Shown here: piece after piece, positions 22,125 through 31,229 of the stretch
Position numbering within the stretch: position 1 is the first letter of the stretch
Layout of the letters: every line of letters starts with the position of its first letter
Assembly (NCBI RefSeq): GCF_026342835.1
Contig: NZ_JAPEMI010000001.1
Coordinates: 3,664,501-3,728,500, forward strand
DNA from: Streptomyces sp. NBC_00154
GTDB taxonomy: Bacteria; Actinomycetota; Actinomycetes; Streptomycetales; Streptomycetaceae
Length of the DNA: 64,000 nt
Direction: 5' to 3'
Made by a program: the position numbers and the translations under genes
Notes under the pieces: generated by a model
What the model was told of the DNA's origin: nothing
The model's input: only the letters and a program-made list of their open reading frames with translations
Databases searched by the model: none

Positions 22125-23899
22125 GACTCTGTTGGCGATCTTGTGTGGGGTGCTGACAGGTCGTCCGTTCGGCGGTTCGCTGGAGTGGAGCGGGGTGGTT
22201 TCGGGGAGAGGGGCGGAGATGTCCTTGCGGGCCAGGAGTTTCCAGCGCATACCGACGCGGACAATGGTGACGGCGTGGGCGGCGTGTCCGAAGGGCACGC
22301 CGGCGATGCTGATACGGGACCGGCTGGATGTGGTGTTCGAGGACGGCGAGTTCGCTGACCTGTATCCGAAGGACGGTCGTCCGGGACTGTCACCTGGGCA
22401 GTTGGCGCTGGTGTCGGTGCTGCAGTTCGCGGAGAACCTCTCGGACCGCGCGGCCGCGAACGCGGTCCGCACCAGGATCGACTGGAAGTACGCCCTGGGC
22501 CTGGAGTTGAACGATCCCGGCTTCGACCACTCGGTGCTGTGCGAGTTCCGGGCCAGGCTGACCCAGGACGACGCGGCCGACCGGCTGCTGCGAGTGATGC
22601 TGCATCGGCTGACCGAGGCCGGGCTGCTTAAATCCGGCGGTCGGCAACGCACGGATGCGACCCATGTGCTTGCGGCGGTGCGCACGCTCAGCCGGCTGGA
22701 GCTGGTCGGCGAGAGCCTGCGGGCCGCCCTCGAGCAGCTCGCCCAGGCGGACCCGGACTGGCTGCTGCCGCTGGTCGAGCCGGAGTGGGACAAGCGCTAC
22801 GGGCGCAAGATCGAGATCGGCAAGGTGCCCGGCGGGAAGGCCGGGGTCACCGCGCTGGCCGAGACCTTCGGCCGGGACGGACACAAGGTCCTGGCCGCCG
22901 CGTGGGCGGCCGACGCCCCTCCCCAGCTCCGGGCGTTGGCGCAGGTGGAAATCCTGCGCCAGGTCTGGGTGCACCACTACGTCTGGGATACCCGCGGGCG
23001 GCTGCGCTGGCGCGACGGACACGCGCTGCCTCCGGCATCGCTGCGGTTCGACTCCCCGTACGACACCGACGCGCACTACTGCGTCAAACGTGACACCGCC
23101 TGGTCCGGCTACCGCACTCACTTCACCGAGACGTGCACGTCAGACCTGCCGGAGGTGGTCGTGCATGTGGCCACCACGATCGCCCCGGTCCAGGACGGCG
23201 AACTCACCGCCCAGATCCACGACGATCTGGCCCAGGTCGGCCTCATCCCGGCCGAGCACGCCGTCGACGCCGCCTACATCAGCCCCGCGCAGATTGAACG
23301 CGCTCACCGGGTACACAGCATCACCCTGCTCGGCCCGGTCGTGCCCGACCACAGCCACCAGGCCAAAAGCGGGGCCGGCTTCGACAAGGCCGCCTTCGCC
23401 ATCGACTGGGACCGCTGCCAGGCCACCTGCCCCCAGGGCACCGTCAGCCGCGAGTGGCGTCCCCTGCACATCAGCGGCCACAACTACATCCAGGTCAAGT
23501 TCGACAAGGCCACCTGCCTGGCCTGCCCCGTCCGACCCCAGTGCACCAAGGCGGTCAGTGGTCCGCGCTCGCTCGCACTGCTGCCCACCCGCGAACTGCA
23601 CGAGATCCAGCAGCGCAACCGCCTCGACCAGCGCACCGAAGACTGGCAGCGCCGCTACGCGATCCGCGCCGGCATCGAAGCCACCCTCTCCCAGAACGTC
23701 CGCACCTGCGGCCTGCGCCGGACACGCTACCGAGGCCTGCCCAAGACGCACGTCCAGCACGTACTGACCGGCCTGGCCTGCAACGTCACCCGCATCACCG
23801 ACTGGATCGCCGACCCTACGCGCCCCCGGCGAGCACCCAGCCACTTCCACGCCCTCTGCACCGCCGTCACCTGACCCCCACAAGATCACCAACAGAGTC
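22125..23899 (+). mobile_element. IS1182-family insertion sequence, copy A
   Basis: 1775 bp. Ends GACTCTGTTGGCGATCTTGT and its inverted counterpart (one mismatch in the first 21 bp). The flanking 7-mers are ATGCCGG (left) and ACGCCGG (right), a target duplication with one difference. It is nearly identical to copy B at 40654-42428; one base difference was noticed, at 22561. Confidence 0.88.
22219..23874 (+). CDS. IS1182-family transposase, copy A
   Basis: 551 aa from ATG 22219 (MSLRARSFQRIPTRT), preceded by a GGAGAGGGGCGGAG stretch; the open frame extends much further upstream only because it runs through non-coding DNA. The N-terminal DUF772-type region (LSPGQLALVSVLQFAENLSDRAAANAVRTRIDWKYALGLELNDPGFDHSVLCEFRARL, split here by commentary: conserved block around residues 65-125) precedes the DDE core. 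Near the C-terminus is the IS1182-typical cysteine cluster CLACPVRPQC and a GIEATLSQNVRTCGLRRTRY segment. It appears intact and differs from copy B by one residue (Thr for Ala in RLTQDD). Confidence 0.88.
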   Translation: MSLRARSFQRIPTRTMVTAWAACPKGTPAMLIRDRLDVVFEDGEFADLYPKDGRPGLSPGQLALVSVLQFAENLSDRAAANAVRTRIDWKYALGLELNDPGFDHSVLCEFRARLTQDDAADRLLRVMLHRLTEAGLLKSGGRQRTDATHVLAAVRTLSRLELVGESLRAALEQLAQADPDWLLPLVEPEWDKRYGRKIEIGKVPGGKAGVTALAETFGRDGHKVLAAAWAADAPPQLRALAQVEILRQVWVHHYVWDTRGRLRWRDGHALPPASLRFDSPYDTDAHYCVKRDTAWSGYRTHFTETCTSDLPEVVVHVATTIAPVQDGELTAQIHDDLAQVGLIPAEHAVDAAYISPAQIERAHRVHSITLLGPVVPDHSHQAKSGAGFDKAAFAIDWDRCQATCPQGTVSREWRPLHISGHNYIQVKFDKATCLACPVRPQCTKAVSGPRSLALLPTRELHEIQQRNRLDQRTEDWQRRYAIRAGIEATLSQNVRTCGLRRTRYRGLPKTHVQHVLTGLACNVTRITDWIADPTRPRRAPSHFHALCTAVT

Positions 23900-24027
23900 A
23901 CGCCGGTGAGTTAGCGCGTCGGTGCAGGTCAGGCACTTGATAGTGCGGGGTTTGGTTGGGAATATCCCCTGGTGACGTTGCGTGATCCGTCACTTCTGGT
24001 GACGTGTCGGCGGAGGCCGGGACACGG

Positions 24028-24092
24028 CAACGGAGTTCCCGGTAGGACAGAAGATCGACCAAGATCCGACTGTCCGCGAGGGAACTCCGTTG
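24028..24092 (+). promoter_or_regulatory. Hairpin sequestering transposase start codon (IS4 element A)
   Basis: CAACGGAGTTCCC (24028-24040) is perfectly complementary to GGGAACTCCGTTG (24080-24092), with an inner GGACAG/CTGTCC pairing. The right arm contains the ribosome site and ends with the TTG start codon of the transposase, so transcripts entering from outside would fold and hide the start. Confidence 0.65.
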
Positions 24093-25604
24093 GGTACTCA
24101 GTGTGCCATCGTCCGCATGTCGTCTGCCATCACCGAGGGCAGCCAGGCCCCGTTGAACAGGCTGGTGACCCCCACGGACCGGCGCTTTGGCGAGCACGTC
24201 CGTCTCGGCGTGTTGACCGAGGAGATCAGCCCTGAACTGGTTGACGAGGTCGTGGAGTTGACCGGCTGCGGCGAGCGTCGCCGCCGGCTGTTGCCCGCCC
24301 GGGCGGTGGTCTACTTCATCCTGGCGTTGTGCCTGTTCAGCAGCTCCGACAGTGCCGGGCCGCCGGGATACCGGTCGGTCCTGCGCACGTTGACGGAGAA
24401 GCTGCGGCATCTGCCAGGCCTGTGTGTGCAGCGCTTGCCCACCAGCTCGGCCCTGACACGGGCCCGGCAGCGGCTGGGCGACAAGCCGCTGCAGGCGCTG
24501 TTCGAGCGGCGGTGCGGCACGCTGGCCACGACCGTCACTCCGGGCGCGTTCGCCTTCGGGCTGCGGCTGGTCGCCTGGGACGGCACCGCGCTGGATGTCC
24601 CCGACACCCCGGCAAACGCTGCTGAGTTCGGTTTCACCGGCAAGGGTGGTGTCAACCAGAGCGGACACCCACAGGTCCGCCTGATGGCCCTGACCGAATG
24701 CGGCACCCACGCCCTGGTCGACGCGGCCTTCGACGCCGTGGCCAGGTTCAGCGAGCACAAGCTCGCCCGCCGGCTGCTGGCCTCCCTGCGAGGGGACATG
24801 CTGCTGCTGGCCGACCGCAACTTCGCCGGATACCAGCTGTGGGGCCTGGCCCGCGCCACCGGCGCCCACCTGGCCTGGCGGATCAAGAAGAACCTGGTCT
24901 TCGTGCCGCTGCGGGTGCTGTCCGACGGGTCCTACCTGTCCATCATGCGCACGCCCGCGGAGAACATCCGCCACGGTCAGGCCCGCGCGGCCGGACGCAC
25001 CCTGACCGAGCCGCCCCGGGGACACCTGGTACGGATCATCGAGTACACCGTGACCATCCACCCACAGGCCGGCCCACCCCGCACCGAGACGTTCCGGCTG
25101 GTCACCAGCCTGCTGGACCACCGCCTCGCCCCGGCCCACCAGCTGGCGAGGGCATATCACCAGCGGTGGGAGATCGAAAACGGATTCGCGGAACTGAAGA
25201 ACCGCCTGCGCGGCGCCGGATTCATCCTGCGCTCCAAGGCGCCCGAGCTGATCTACCAGGAGATCTACGCCCTTCTCACCGTCTACCAGGCACTATGCGC
25301 ACTGCAGACGCGCGCGGCAGAACACGGCGGGACCGATCCTGACCGGATCTCCTTCACCGTCACGGTGCAGCTCGCCCGGCTGGCCGTCGCCGCCCAGGCC
25401 GCAGCCGACGTCACCACACTGGCCGCCGCCCGCCGCGAAGCCACCACAGAGCTCTTGGCCGCCCTCCTGCCGCCCCGGCGCAACCGGCAGTGCCAGCGCA
25501 TCAAGAAGCCGTCCAAGAACACCTTCGAGGTCAGAAAACGGGACCAGACCCGCACTCCCAGTAACGTCCGCTACACACTCAAAGTCACCAAGCACCCCAC
25601 CTGA
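24090..25604 (+). CDS. IS4-family transposase (element A)
   Basis: 504 aa starting at TTG 24090 after GAGGGAA; ATG 24117 is an alternative. N-terminal IS4 domain (FGEHVRLGVLTEEISPELVDEVV), then the DDE core: first Asp in LVAWDGTALDVPDTPAN, second in MLLLADRNFAGYQLW, and the IS4 signature Y-x2-R-x3-E-x6-K in YHQRWEIENGFAELK. It is intact. The element it belongs to carries the IS1182 copy in its upstream inverted repeat, which may have replaced its natural promoter context. Confidence 0.9.
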   Translation: MGTQCAIVRMSSAITEGSQAPLNRLVTPTDRRFGEHVRLGVLTEEISPELVDEVVELTGCGERRRRLLPARAVVYFILALCLFSSSDSAGPPGYRSVLRTLTEKLRHLPGLCVQRLPTSSALTRARQRLGDKPLQALFERRCGTLATTVTPGAFAFGLRLVAWDGTALDVPDTPANAAEFGFTGKGGVNQSGHPQVRLMALTECGTHALVDAAFDAVARFSEHKLARRLLASLRGDMLLLADRNFAGYQLWGLARATGAHLAWRIKKNLVFVPLRVLSDGSYLSIMRTPAENIRHGQARAAGRTLTEPPRGHLVRIIEYTVTIHPQAGPPRTETFRLVTSLLDHRLAPAHQLARAYHQRWEIENGFAELKNRLRGAGFILRSKAPELIYQEIYALLTVYQALCALQTRAAEHGGTDPDRISFTVTVQLARLAVAAQAAADVTTLAAARREATTELLAALLPPRRNRQCQRIKKPSKNTFEVRKRDQTRTPSNVRYTLKVTKHPT

Positions 25605-25635
25605 CCTGCACCGACGCGCTAACTCACCGGCATTG

Positions 25636-25645
25636 CAGTTCAGAA
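25636..25645. repeat. 10-bp target-site duplication, right copy (IS4-family element A)
   Basis: CAGTTCAGAA, identical to 22106-22115. Confidence 0.85.
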
Positions 25646-25712
25646 GGTACTTTCGTGCTTCCGCCCCGCTTCCGCCTCATCCCGACCGAAACGGCGAGGC
25701 CAGGGGCTGCCC

Positions 25713-27257
25713 CTAACCCTCCAGGAACACGGGATTGGTGAGCGCCGCCGGCGCTCCCGGCAGCCCCGGCACGGTCGACGGGTGGCGGACCTCGGCGCGG
25801 ACATAGGCGGCGTACGCCGGAGTCGTATGCCACTCCACCGTGCCCGAGCCCGACTCCGGCAGCGCTGTGGTGAACAGCGTGCCCTGGTCCGTGACGAAGT
25901 GGACGGTGCAGCCGGGCGCCCCGGTCACCTCCAGCCGTACGGTGACCGGGCTGTCCGCGTCGGCCCGCAGCCGCTCACCGATCCCCGCGTGTCCGCCGCG
26001 CCCGCCCGAGGCGCCGAAGGAGAGGCTGACGGCGGACGACTCGGTGATGTACGAGTGCCCGGACCGGATGCCTGCGACGATCGCGTCGCGCGAGAGCTCC
26101 TCGGCGAGGACGACGGTCTGCGGCAGCCCCACCTTGTCCGGCTCGCGGTGCGCGTCGCTGTTGCCCATCGCCGGGACCCAGGGTTTCGACGCGCGGACGG
26201 CCGCCACGAGAGAGTTGTCCCACTCGGCGAGCGCGATCTCGTCCTCCGGGGTGTACGGCCCGTTCCACACCTCCACCGCGTCGGCCTCGCCGAACCCGAA
26301 CTTCCAGTGGCAGCCGATGCAGGTGGCGTGCGGATGGGCGGGGACGACCAGGCCACCCGCCCGGCGGACGGCCTTCGCGTAGTGCCCGAAGCGGTTGTCG
26401 CGGGCCCGGTAGCGCCAGTCGACGAAGGTGCCCGGGTCCGTGGCGAGCGCGATCACATGACCGTTGCGGGTGGTGATCTCCTCACCCGTCAGGATGAGCA
26501 GGTCGTCGCCCCACAGCCCCTGCCACGCGCTGTGCGCGGTGTGGGTGTTGTGCTCGCTGCTGTTGATGAAGTCGAGCCCGGCGGCGCGCGCGGCGGTGGC
26601 GATCTCGGCGGGGGTGCGCTTGCCGTCCGAGTGGACGGAGTGCAGATGGCAGTCGCCGCGGTACCAGGCGCGGCCCCGGCCCTTGGCGCGCTCGGGCGGG
26701 TACCCGGGCGCCGACGTGGTGCCGGGCTCGCCGAACCGGAGGGTGATCGTAACCTCGTACGGGAGCCCTTCGGGCGCGACGGTGTACGGGCCCAGCGCGA
26801 TGGTCCAGGTCCCGGCCCGTACCGGACCCGCGACATAACCGGGTGTCGCCTCGTCCGCCCGGATGAAGAAGCCGGCACGCGCCCCGCCGGACCAGCCACG
26901 GAATCCGCGCCCGCCCAGTTCCGTGCCGCCCTCGTCGAAGATGCCGATGTCCAGGGCGTTGCCCTGGGTGCCGGCCGGGACGGGCGTCTTCTCGTACGTG
27001 TACGAGACGGCGATCTCCCGTACCCCGTGCGGCACTTCGACGGGCAGGTAGACGAAGTCGGGCGACCCGGTCGGCAGGGTGCCGCGCACGGTCATCGTCA
27101 GATCGGCCTGGTCCGTACCGCCACCCTTGCCGTTGTCCTCGCCGGGCGCGGCGTTCGCGAAGCTCACAGTGGACAACGTTAGGGCGGTGGCGGCGGTCCC
27201 GACGAGAAGGCCACGCCTGCCGAGCGGGCCGTTCTGCGGGGTGTGCGATCCGGTCAT
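25713..27257 (-). CDS. Secreted CehA/McbA-family (PHP-type) metallohydrolase
   Basis: 514 aa. The N-terminus GRRGLLVGTAATALTLSTVSFANA is a probable twin-arginine-type signal peptide with AxA cleavage. Residues from about 190 form a PHP-like metal-dependent hydrolase: YRGDCHLHSVHSDGKRTP (HxH metal ligands), FINSSEHNTHT, LTGEEITTRNGH, VPAHPHA and MGNSDAHREPDKVG. The region before is a beta-rich domain probably used for binding. GGGGAG precedes ATG 27257. Likely an extracellular phosphoesterase or carbamate/amide hydrolase; the named relatives act on carbaryl-type substrates but that is not implied here. Confidence 0.85.
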   Translation of the reverse strand: MTGSHTPQNGPLGRRGLLVGTAATALTLSTVSFANAAPGEDNGKGGGTDQADLTMTVRGTLPTGSPDFVYLPVEVPHGVREIAVSYTYEKTPVPAGTQGNALDIGIFDEGGTELGGRGFRGWSGGARAGFFIRADEATPGYVAGPVRAGTWTIALGPYTVAPEGLPYEVTITLRFGEPGTTSAPGYPPERAKGRGRAWYRGDCHLHSVHSDGKRTPAEIATAARAAGLDFINSSEHNTHTAHSAWQGLWGDDLLILTGEEITTRNGHVIALATDPGTFVDWRYRARDNRFGHYAKAVRRAGGLVVPAHPHATCIGCHWKFGFGEADAVEVWNGPYTPEDEIALAEWDNSLVAAVRASKPWVPAMGNSDAHREPDKVGLPQTVVLAEELSRDAIVAGIRSGHSYITESSAVSLSFGASGGRGGHAGIGERLRADADSPVTVRLEVTGAPGCTVHFVTDQGTLFTTALPESGSGTVEWHTTPAYAAYVRAEVRHPSTVPGLPGAPAALTNPVFLEG

Positions 27258-27438
27258 GCGAGTGGCTCCCCGGGGTGTCGTGAGTGACGAGGGTGACGGA
27301 CCTGAACCCTGCTATGGGGCCATGAACTCACGGCAAACGGAAGAAGGTTGACGGACAGGAACCGGGACCCGAGAGGCCCTGGGCGTCCTGACCGGCACCG
27401 CATAGGTTGGGGCCAGACGACGACGGAGGTGCCCTCGC

Positions 27439-28284
27439 ATGCGGATCGCCACAACGATCTTCCTCACCGACGAGACGATCACGCCGGTACGGCTCGCGCG
27501 CGAACTCGAACAGCGCGGATTCGCCGGGCTCTATCTGCCCGAGCACACCCACATCCCGGTGACCAGGGACACCCCCTACCCGGCGGGCGGCGAACTTCCG
27601 CCCGAGTACGGCCGCACCCTCGACCCGTTCGTCGCCCTCGGCCAGGCCGCCGCGGTCACGGAACGCCTCACGCTCGGCACCGGCATCACGCTGATCGCCC
27701 AGCACGACCCGATCGACCTGGCGAAGCAGATCGCCACGCTCGACCATCTCTCCGGCGGCCGGTTCACGCTCGGCCTCGGCTTCGGGTGGAACGTCGAGGA
27801 GGCTGCGGACCACGGGGTGACCTGGTCGACGCGGCGGGAGCTGGGCCGCGACCGGATGGCGCTGATGCGCGCCCTGTGGGCGGACGAACCCACCGCGTAC
27901 GAGGGCGAGTTCGGATCGGTTCGGGCCAGTCGTGCGCACCCGAAGCCGGTCCAGAAACCGCGCGGCCCGGTGTCCGGCCCGCGCACCCTGATCGGCGGCG
28001 CGGCCGGCCCCAAGCTGTTCGCCCACATCGCGGAGTACGCGGACGGCTGGCTGCCGATCGGCGGCCGGGGGCTCACGGAGTCGGTGCCCGTGCTGCTCGC
28101 GGCCTGGGAGTCGGCGGGCCGCGACCCGGAGCAGCTCCAGGTGGTGCCGTACGCGGTGCTGCCGAGCGCGGGGAAGCTGGCGCACTACGCGGAGCTGGGC
28201 GTCGAGGAGGTCGTGCTGCAGCTGCCCCCGGCGGTGGAGGCGGAGGTACTGCGCACGCTGGACGACTACGCGCAGTACCTGTGA
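27439..28284 (+). CDS. LLM-class F420-dependent oxidoreductase
   Basis: 281 aa, luciferase fold, of the TIGR03619 type. MRIATTIFLTDETITPVRLARELE opens the first strand-helix, followed by YLPEHTHIPVTRDTPYP, TLDHLSGGRFTLGLGFGWN and the phosphate-contacting IGGAAGPKLFAHIAEYADGWLP. ATG 27439 has CGGAGG at a good distance. It probably uses the F420 coenzyme whose precursor is made by FbiC 4 kb downstream. Substrate unknown. Confidence 0.88.
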   Translation: MRIATTIFLTDETITPVRLARELEQRGFAGLYLPEHTHIPVTRDTPYPAGGELPPEYGRTLDPFVALGQAAAVTERLTLGTGITLIAQHDPIDLAKQIATLDHLSGGRFTLGLGFGWNVEEAADHGVTWSTRRELGRDRMALMRALWADEPTAYEGEFGSVRASRAHPKPVQKPRGPVSGPRTLIGGAAGPKLFAHIAEYADGWLPIGGRGLTESVPVLLAAWESAGRDPEQLQVVPYAVLPSAGKLAHYAELGVEEVVLQLPPAVEAEVLRTLDDYAQYL

Positions 28285-28488
28285 CCTCGGTAGGCCTGCA
28301 CGGACGATCTCCACTTCGACGCTCATGCCGGGGAGGGAGCTGTCGGTTGTCGACGCCGTCGGGCGGTTGCTGCCTCCCTCACCGCCCGCCGCAGGGGCCA
28401 CGCGAGCGGCTCGGTCACCAGCAGCGCGACCGAGGCGGTCGCCCGCTGACCGGACAGGGAGAGCGTCAGCGGTACGTATGCAGAAGGA

Positions 28489-28517
28489 GGCGCCCCACCG
28501 GTGGTGGGGCGCCTTTT
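28489..28517 (+). terminator. Rho-independent terminator
   Basis: GGCGCCCCACC/GGTGGGGCGCC, an 11-bp perfect stem with a 3-nt GGT loop followed by TTTT. It should end transcription of the LLM oxidoreductase gene. Confidence 0.85.
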
Positions 28518-28630
28518 CGCGTCAGGTCGGTGAGACCGGACCAGCGTTCGCCCATGGTGACGGGCTGGGTCCCATGGCTTACGGCAGCCCCGGAGCAGGT
28601 TGCCGCCCAGAAGCGGCACTCGACATCAGT

Positions 28631-28679
28631 GCAACCCTGGGGTTGCGACTGGAGTCGCGATGTGCAACTCTGGGGTTGC
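28631..28679. promoter_or_regulatory. Three adjacent palindromes, probable ArsR operator
   Basis: GCAACCCTGGGGTTGC (28631-28646), GCGACTGGAGTCGC (28645-28658) and GCAACTCTGGGGTTGC (28664-28679). The outer two are near-identical and 33 bp apart centre-to-centre, three helical turns. They end 31 bp before the SRPBCC start, so the ArsR protein encoded second in this operon may repress its own promoter here. Confidence 0.65.
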
Positions 28680-28709
28680 ATTCAATGGCGGCGATGAAGG
28701 AGTCCCCTC

Positions 28710-29156
28710 ATGAGCGAACAACGGATCGAGCGCGAAACCCTGATCGCGGCATCCCTGGAGCGGGTCTGGTCGCTGGTGACCGAACCCGGGTTCTGGGTGG
28801 CGGACCCGGCGAGCCTCCACGGCACCGTGGCCGAAGAAGGCGAGTCGGTGCTGGCGAAGAACGCCGAGTACGGCGACTTCCCGGTGCGCGTGGAGAAGGT
28901 CGAGCCGCCGACGTACGTGGCGTACCGCTGGGCCAGCGCGTTTCCCGGGGAAGAACTGCGCGAGGACAACAGCACCCTCGTGGAGTTCACGTTGACTCCG
29001 GAGGGCGACAAGACCAGGCTCCGCGTCGTCGAGAGCGGTTTCGAGGCGCTGGCCGGGTCCGAGGAGCTGCGCACCCAGGCACTGAAGGACAACAGCGGCG
29101 GCTGGCCACAGGTGTTCGACGCGCTCAGGACGCGTGCCGAACAGTCATCCGTGTGA
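28710..29156 (+). CDS. SRPBCC (AHSA1-like) domain protein
   Basis: 148 aa with a START/Bet v1-type fold: IERETLIAASLERVWSLVTEPGFWVADPA at the N-terminus and TPEGDKTRLRVVESGFEAL near the C-terminus are the usual AHSA1 blocks. AAGGAG precedes ATG 28710. The last codons overlap the GTG of the ArsR gene. Such ArsR/SRPBCC pairs are common in actinobacteria, where the SRPBCC protein probably binds a hydrophobic ligand; the ligand is unknown. Confidence 0.88.
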   Translation: MSEQRIERETLIAASLERVWSLVTEPGFWVADPASLHGTVAEEGESVLAKNAEYGDFPVRVEKVEPPTYVAYRWASAFPGEELREDNSTLVEFTLTPEGDKTRLRVVESGFEALAGSEELRTQALKDNSGGWPQVFDALRTRAEQSSV

Positions 29157-29509
29157 CGGACGAACGCCGCAGCCCTGGCGAAGCGGTCGACAGCGTTCTC
29201 GGCGCGCTGGCCGACCCGATGCGACGTCAACTGCTCGATCTGCTCGCCGCGCAGGGCGAGGTCAGCGCGACGACGCTCGCCGAACGAGTGCCCGTGTCGC
29301 GGCAGGCGGTGGTCAAGCACCTCGCCGTCCTGGAAGCCGCCGGACTGGTCTCCGGCAGACGGGTCGGGCGCGAGGTGCGGTACGCGGTGCGGCCCGCGGC
29401 GCTGGACGCGACGGCGCGGTGGATGGCCGCGCTCGCGGCCGACTGGGATCGGCGCTTGGCGCACATCAAGCGCGTCGCTGAGGCGGCGGAGCGGGACTCG
29501 CGCCAGTAG
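29153..29509 (+). CDS. ArsR-family winged-helix transcriptional regulator
   Basis: 118 aa from GTG 29153, overlapping the SRPBCC stop (GTGA). The winged helix is LADPMRRQLLDLLAAQG...TLAERVPVSRQAVVKHLAVLEAAGLV, followed by the wing GRRVGREVRYAV. No metal-binding CxC motif, so it belongs to the non-metal ArsR group that pairs with SRPBCC proteins. Probably represses the operon through the palindromes at 28631-28679. Confidence 0.9.
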   Translation: MTDERRSPGEAVDSVLGALADPMRRQLLDLLAAQGEVSATTLAERVPVSRQAVVKHLAVLEAAGLVSGRRVGREVRYAVRPAALDATARWMAALAADWDRRLAHIKRVAEAAERDSRQ

Positions 29510-29589
29510 CGCGGCGCGGCGTGCGCCGGACAGGCCGGATCGGCGCCGGTCACGGCGGATGGGGGGCGGCGGGTCACGCGTGACGACGG

Positions 29590-29627
29590 GGCCGTCGGCC
29601 CGGTCACGCGTGACCGGGCCGACGGCC
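29590..29627. terminator. 38-bp perfect palindrome, bidirectional terminator
   Basis: Two 19-bp arms (GGCCGTCGGCCCGGTCACG and its complement) with no loop bases. Its centre GTCACGCGTGAC also occurs alone at 29574-29585. It lies between the convergent ArsR and phosphodiester glycosidase genes and should terminate both. Confidence 0.65.
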
Positions 29628-29636
29628 GCCGCTGGG

Positions 29637-31229
29637 TCAGGGCAGCACCAGGATCGCGTCGCCGACCGGGCGCTCGCCCGCCGCGTCGGACGGGTGGTTG
29701 ATCATCTTGTCGCCGACGACCATCGTCGTCGAGCCACCGCCGTCCAGGTTGACGGCGCTCTCCATGCCGAGGGAGTCGGCCACCGCGGCGCTCTCCGCGA
29801 TGGACAGACCGAGGCTGTCGACCGCGCGGCCGTCGACCGTGGCCAGCATGATCCGGCCGTGCCCGTCCACGCCGGCGATCGTGCGCGGGTTCCGCTTGGC
29901 CGCCCAGCCGTAGTAGAAGCTCGGGTCGCCGGGCCGGACCATGCCGTCGGCCTGCGGCGTCACATGGGGACGGCCGTCGCGGACGAGTTCCGGGCCACCG
30001 TTGACGGCCATCTGCGGGGCGTGGGCGGGTCGTCCCCGCTGGTCGGTCAGGTGGCCGCTGACGGCGAGGCGGGCGCCCAGAGGGGCCATCGCGCGCAGGG
30101 CGGCGGCCTGGGTACCGGTGCCCTGGACCGAGCGGGCGCCGTCCGGGAGCGCACCGCCACGGGGCTCGCGGACCTCGGTCACCCGGCCCTGCCGGTCGAG
30201 GACGGCTTCCACGCCGGGGCCGGACGGGGTGCCGGTGCCGTAGTCCGCGGTGAAGGCGACGAGTTCGTCGGTGTCCGTGCAGGTCGTGTCGTGGAGCGGG
30301 TGGCTGGTGGGCCGGTCGTCGTGGGTGCCGCCGCAGTTGCGGATGAGGCCGGGGACGCGGTTGATTCCGTCGAGCGCCAGCGCGGCGCCGCCCCTGCTGA
30401 CCTTGCCGGTCCAGCTGTACCGGTCGACGCCGGCGTGCTGCGCGTCGGCGGTGAACGTGAACACCGGCCGGCCGTTGGTGGACTCGCTCAGCAGCCGTCC
30501 GTCGTAGACACCCAGACCTGCCGGGTCGCCGGGCGCGCCGGCGGCGGGGTCGAGCACGAAGAACCCGGCGTTGACTCCCGCAGTCGCGTTTCGGGCCCGG
30601 GCGAGCACGCTGGTGGTCTCGCGCCGCTCGATGTCCGGCCCGAAGTCGCCGACGAGGTCGCCGCGGAACGTCTTGGGGTCGATGGTGAGTACCTGAACGT
30701 GCCACGGACCGCGGTCGGTCGAGGCGCCGTCCCACCCGGTGAAGACGGCGGAGGCGGTGAAACCCGCGGCCCGCACCCGCGCGAGGAGCGTGTTGGTGGC
30801 AGCCTTGTCGGTGTCCAGCCCGATCCGTACCCGGAAGCCGAGGCTGCCGCCGGCGAAGTCGGCCACGGCAGGGGTCGTGACCTCCTCGACGCGAGCGGCG
30901 AATCCCTTGCCGGACAGGGCGCCGGCGAGAGCGTCGGCATGCGCCCGGTCGGCCACGGCGGTGGGCGGCGCGTCGGGGTCGGGGTCGTTGCCGCCACCGG
31001 GGACGGCGACCTCGACGGTCCAGCCGTCGGCCGGATCGGACTCGCCGCGAACGATCGTGGTCAGGGTGACGCCCGGCTGGAACGTCTCGACAGTACGTGT
31101 CTCGGGAAGGCCGCGCGGGCCGAGCGGCAGCCCGTGGTCCCGATCGGCGGCCGCCGTCGGCCCGCCGACGGTCCCGGCCACGAGGGCTATCGCTGCTACG
31201 ACTGCGAACTTCCTGGGTCCGACACGCAT
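29637..31229 (-). CDS. Secreted phosphodiester glycosidase (NAGPA-domain) protein
   Basis: 530 aa. N-terminal signal peptide (RKFAVVAAIALVAGTVGGPTAAA). The middle and C-terminal portions carry the NAGPA/phosphodiester glycosidase fold: NAGFFVLDPAAGAPGDPAGLGVYDG, RTIAGVDGHGRIMLATVDGRA and SAVNLDGGGSTTMVV, which holds the conserved DGGGS motif. Probably cleaves sugar phosphodiesters in exopolysaccharide or wall polymers outside the cell. GGACGAGG lies upstream of ATG 31229. Confidence 0.85.
   Translation of the reverse strand: MRVGPRKFAVVAAIALVAGTVGGPTAAADRDHGLPLGPRGLPETRTVETFQPGVTLTTIVRGESDPADGWTVEVAVPGGGNDPDPDAPPTAVADRAHADALAGALSGKGFAARVEEVTTPAVADFAGGSLGFRVRIGLDTDKAATNTLLARVRAAGFTASAVFTGWDGASTDRGPWHVQVLTIDPKTFRGDLVGDFGPDIERRETTSVLARARNATAGVNAGFFVLDPAAGAPGDPAGLGVYDGRLLSESTNGRPVFTFTADAQHAGVDRYSWTGKVSRGGAALALDGINRVPGLIRNCGGTHDDRPTSHPLHDTTCTDTDELVAFTADYGTGTPSGPGVEAVLDRQGRVTEVREPRGGALPDGARSVQGTGTQAAALRAMAPLGARLAVSGHLTDQRGRPAHAPQMAVNGGPELVRDGRPHVTPQADGMVRPGDPSFYYGWAAKRNPRTIAGVDGHGRIMLATVDGRAVDSLGLSIAESAAVADSLGMESAVNLDGGGSTTMVVGDKMINHPSDAAGERPVGDAILVLP

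Larger units (their letters stand above)
22116..25635 (+). mobile_element. IS4-family element A, interrupted by IS1182-family copy A
   Basis: Terminal inverted repeats begin CAATGCCGGTGAGTTAGC and match over about 35 bp. The left repeat is split after position 9 by the IS1182-family element. Without that insertion and its duplicated 7 bp the element is about 1738 bp. It is bounded by the 10-bp duplication CAGTTCAGAA and carries one transposase gene (24090-25604). Confidence 0.85.
28285..28709. other. Intergenic region with terminator and operator cluster
   Basis: No supported gene. The minus strand at 28340-28470 reads LLVTEPLAWPLRRAVREA, which could be the tail of a lost gene but has no start. 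A terminator follows at 28489-28517 and three palindromes at 28631-28679. Confidence 0.5.

Noticed and set aside
21151..22218. Upstream extension of the first IS1182 transposase frame
   Set aside because: It crosses the element's inverted repeat and the antisense of pseudogenes; the second copy has no such extension.
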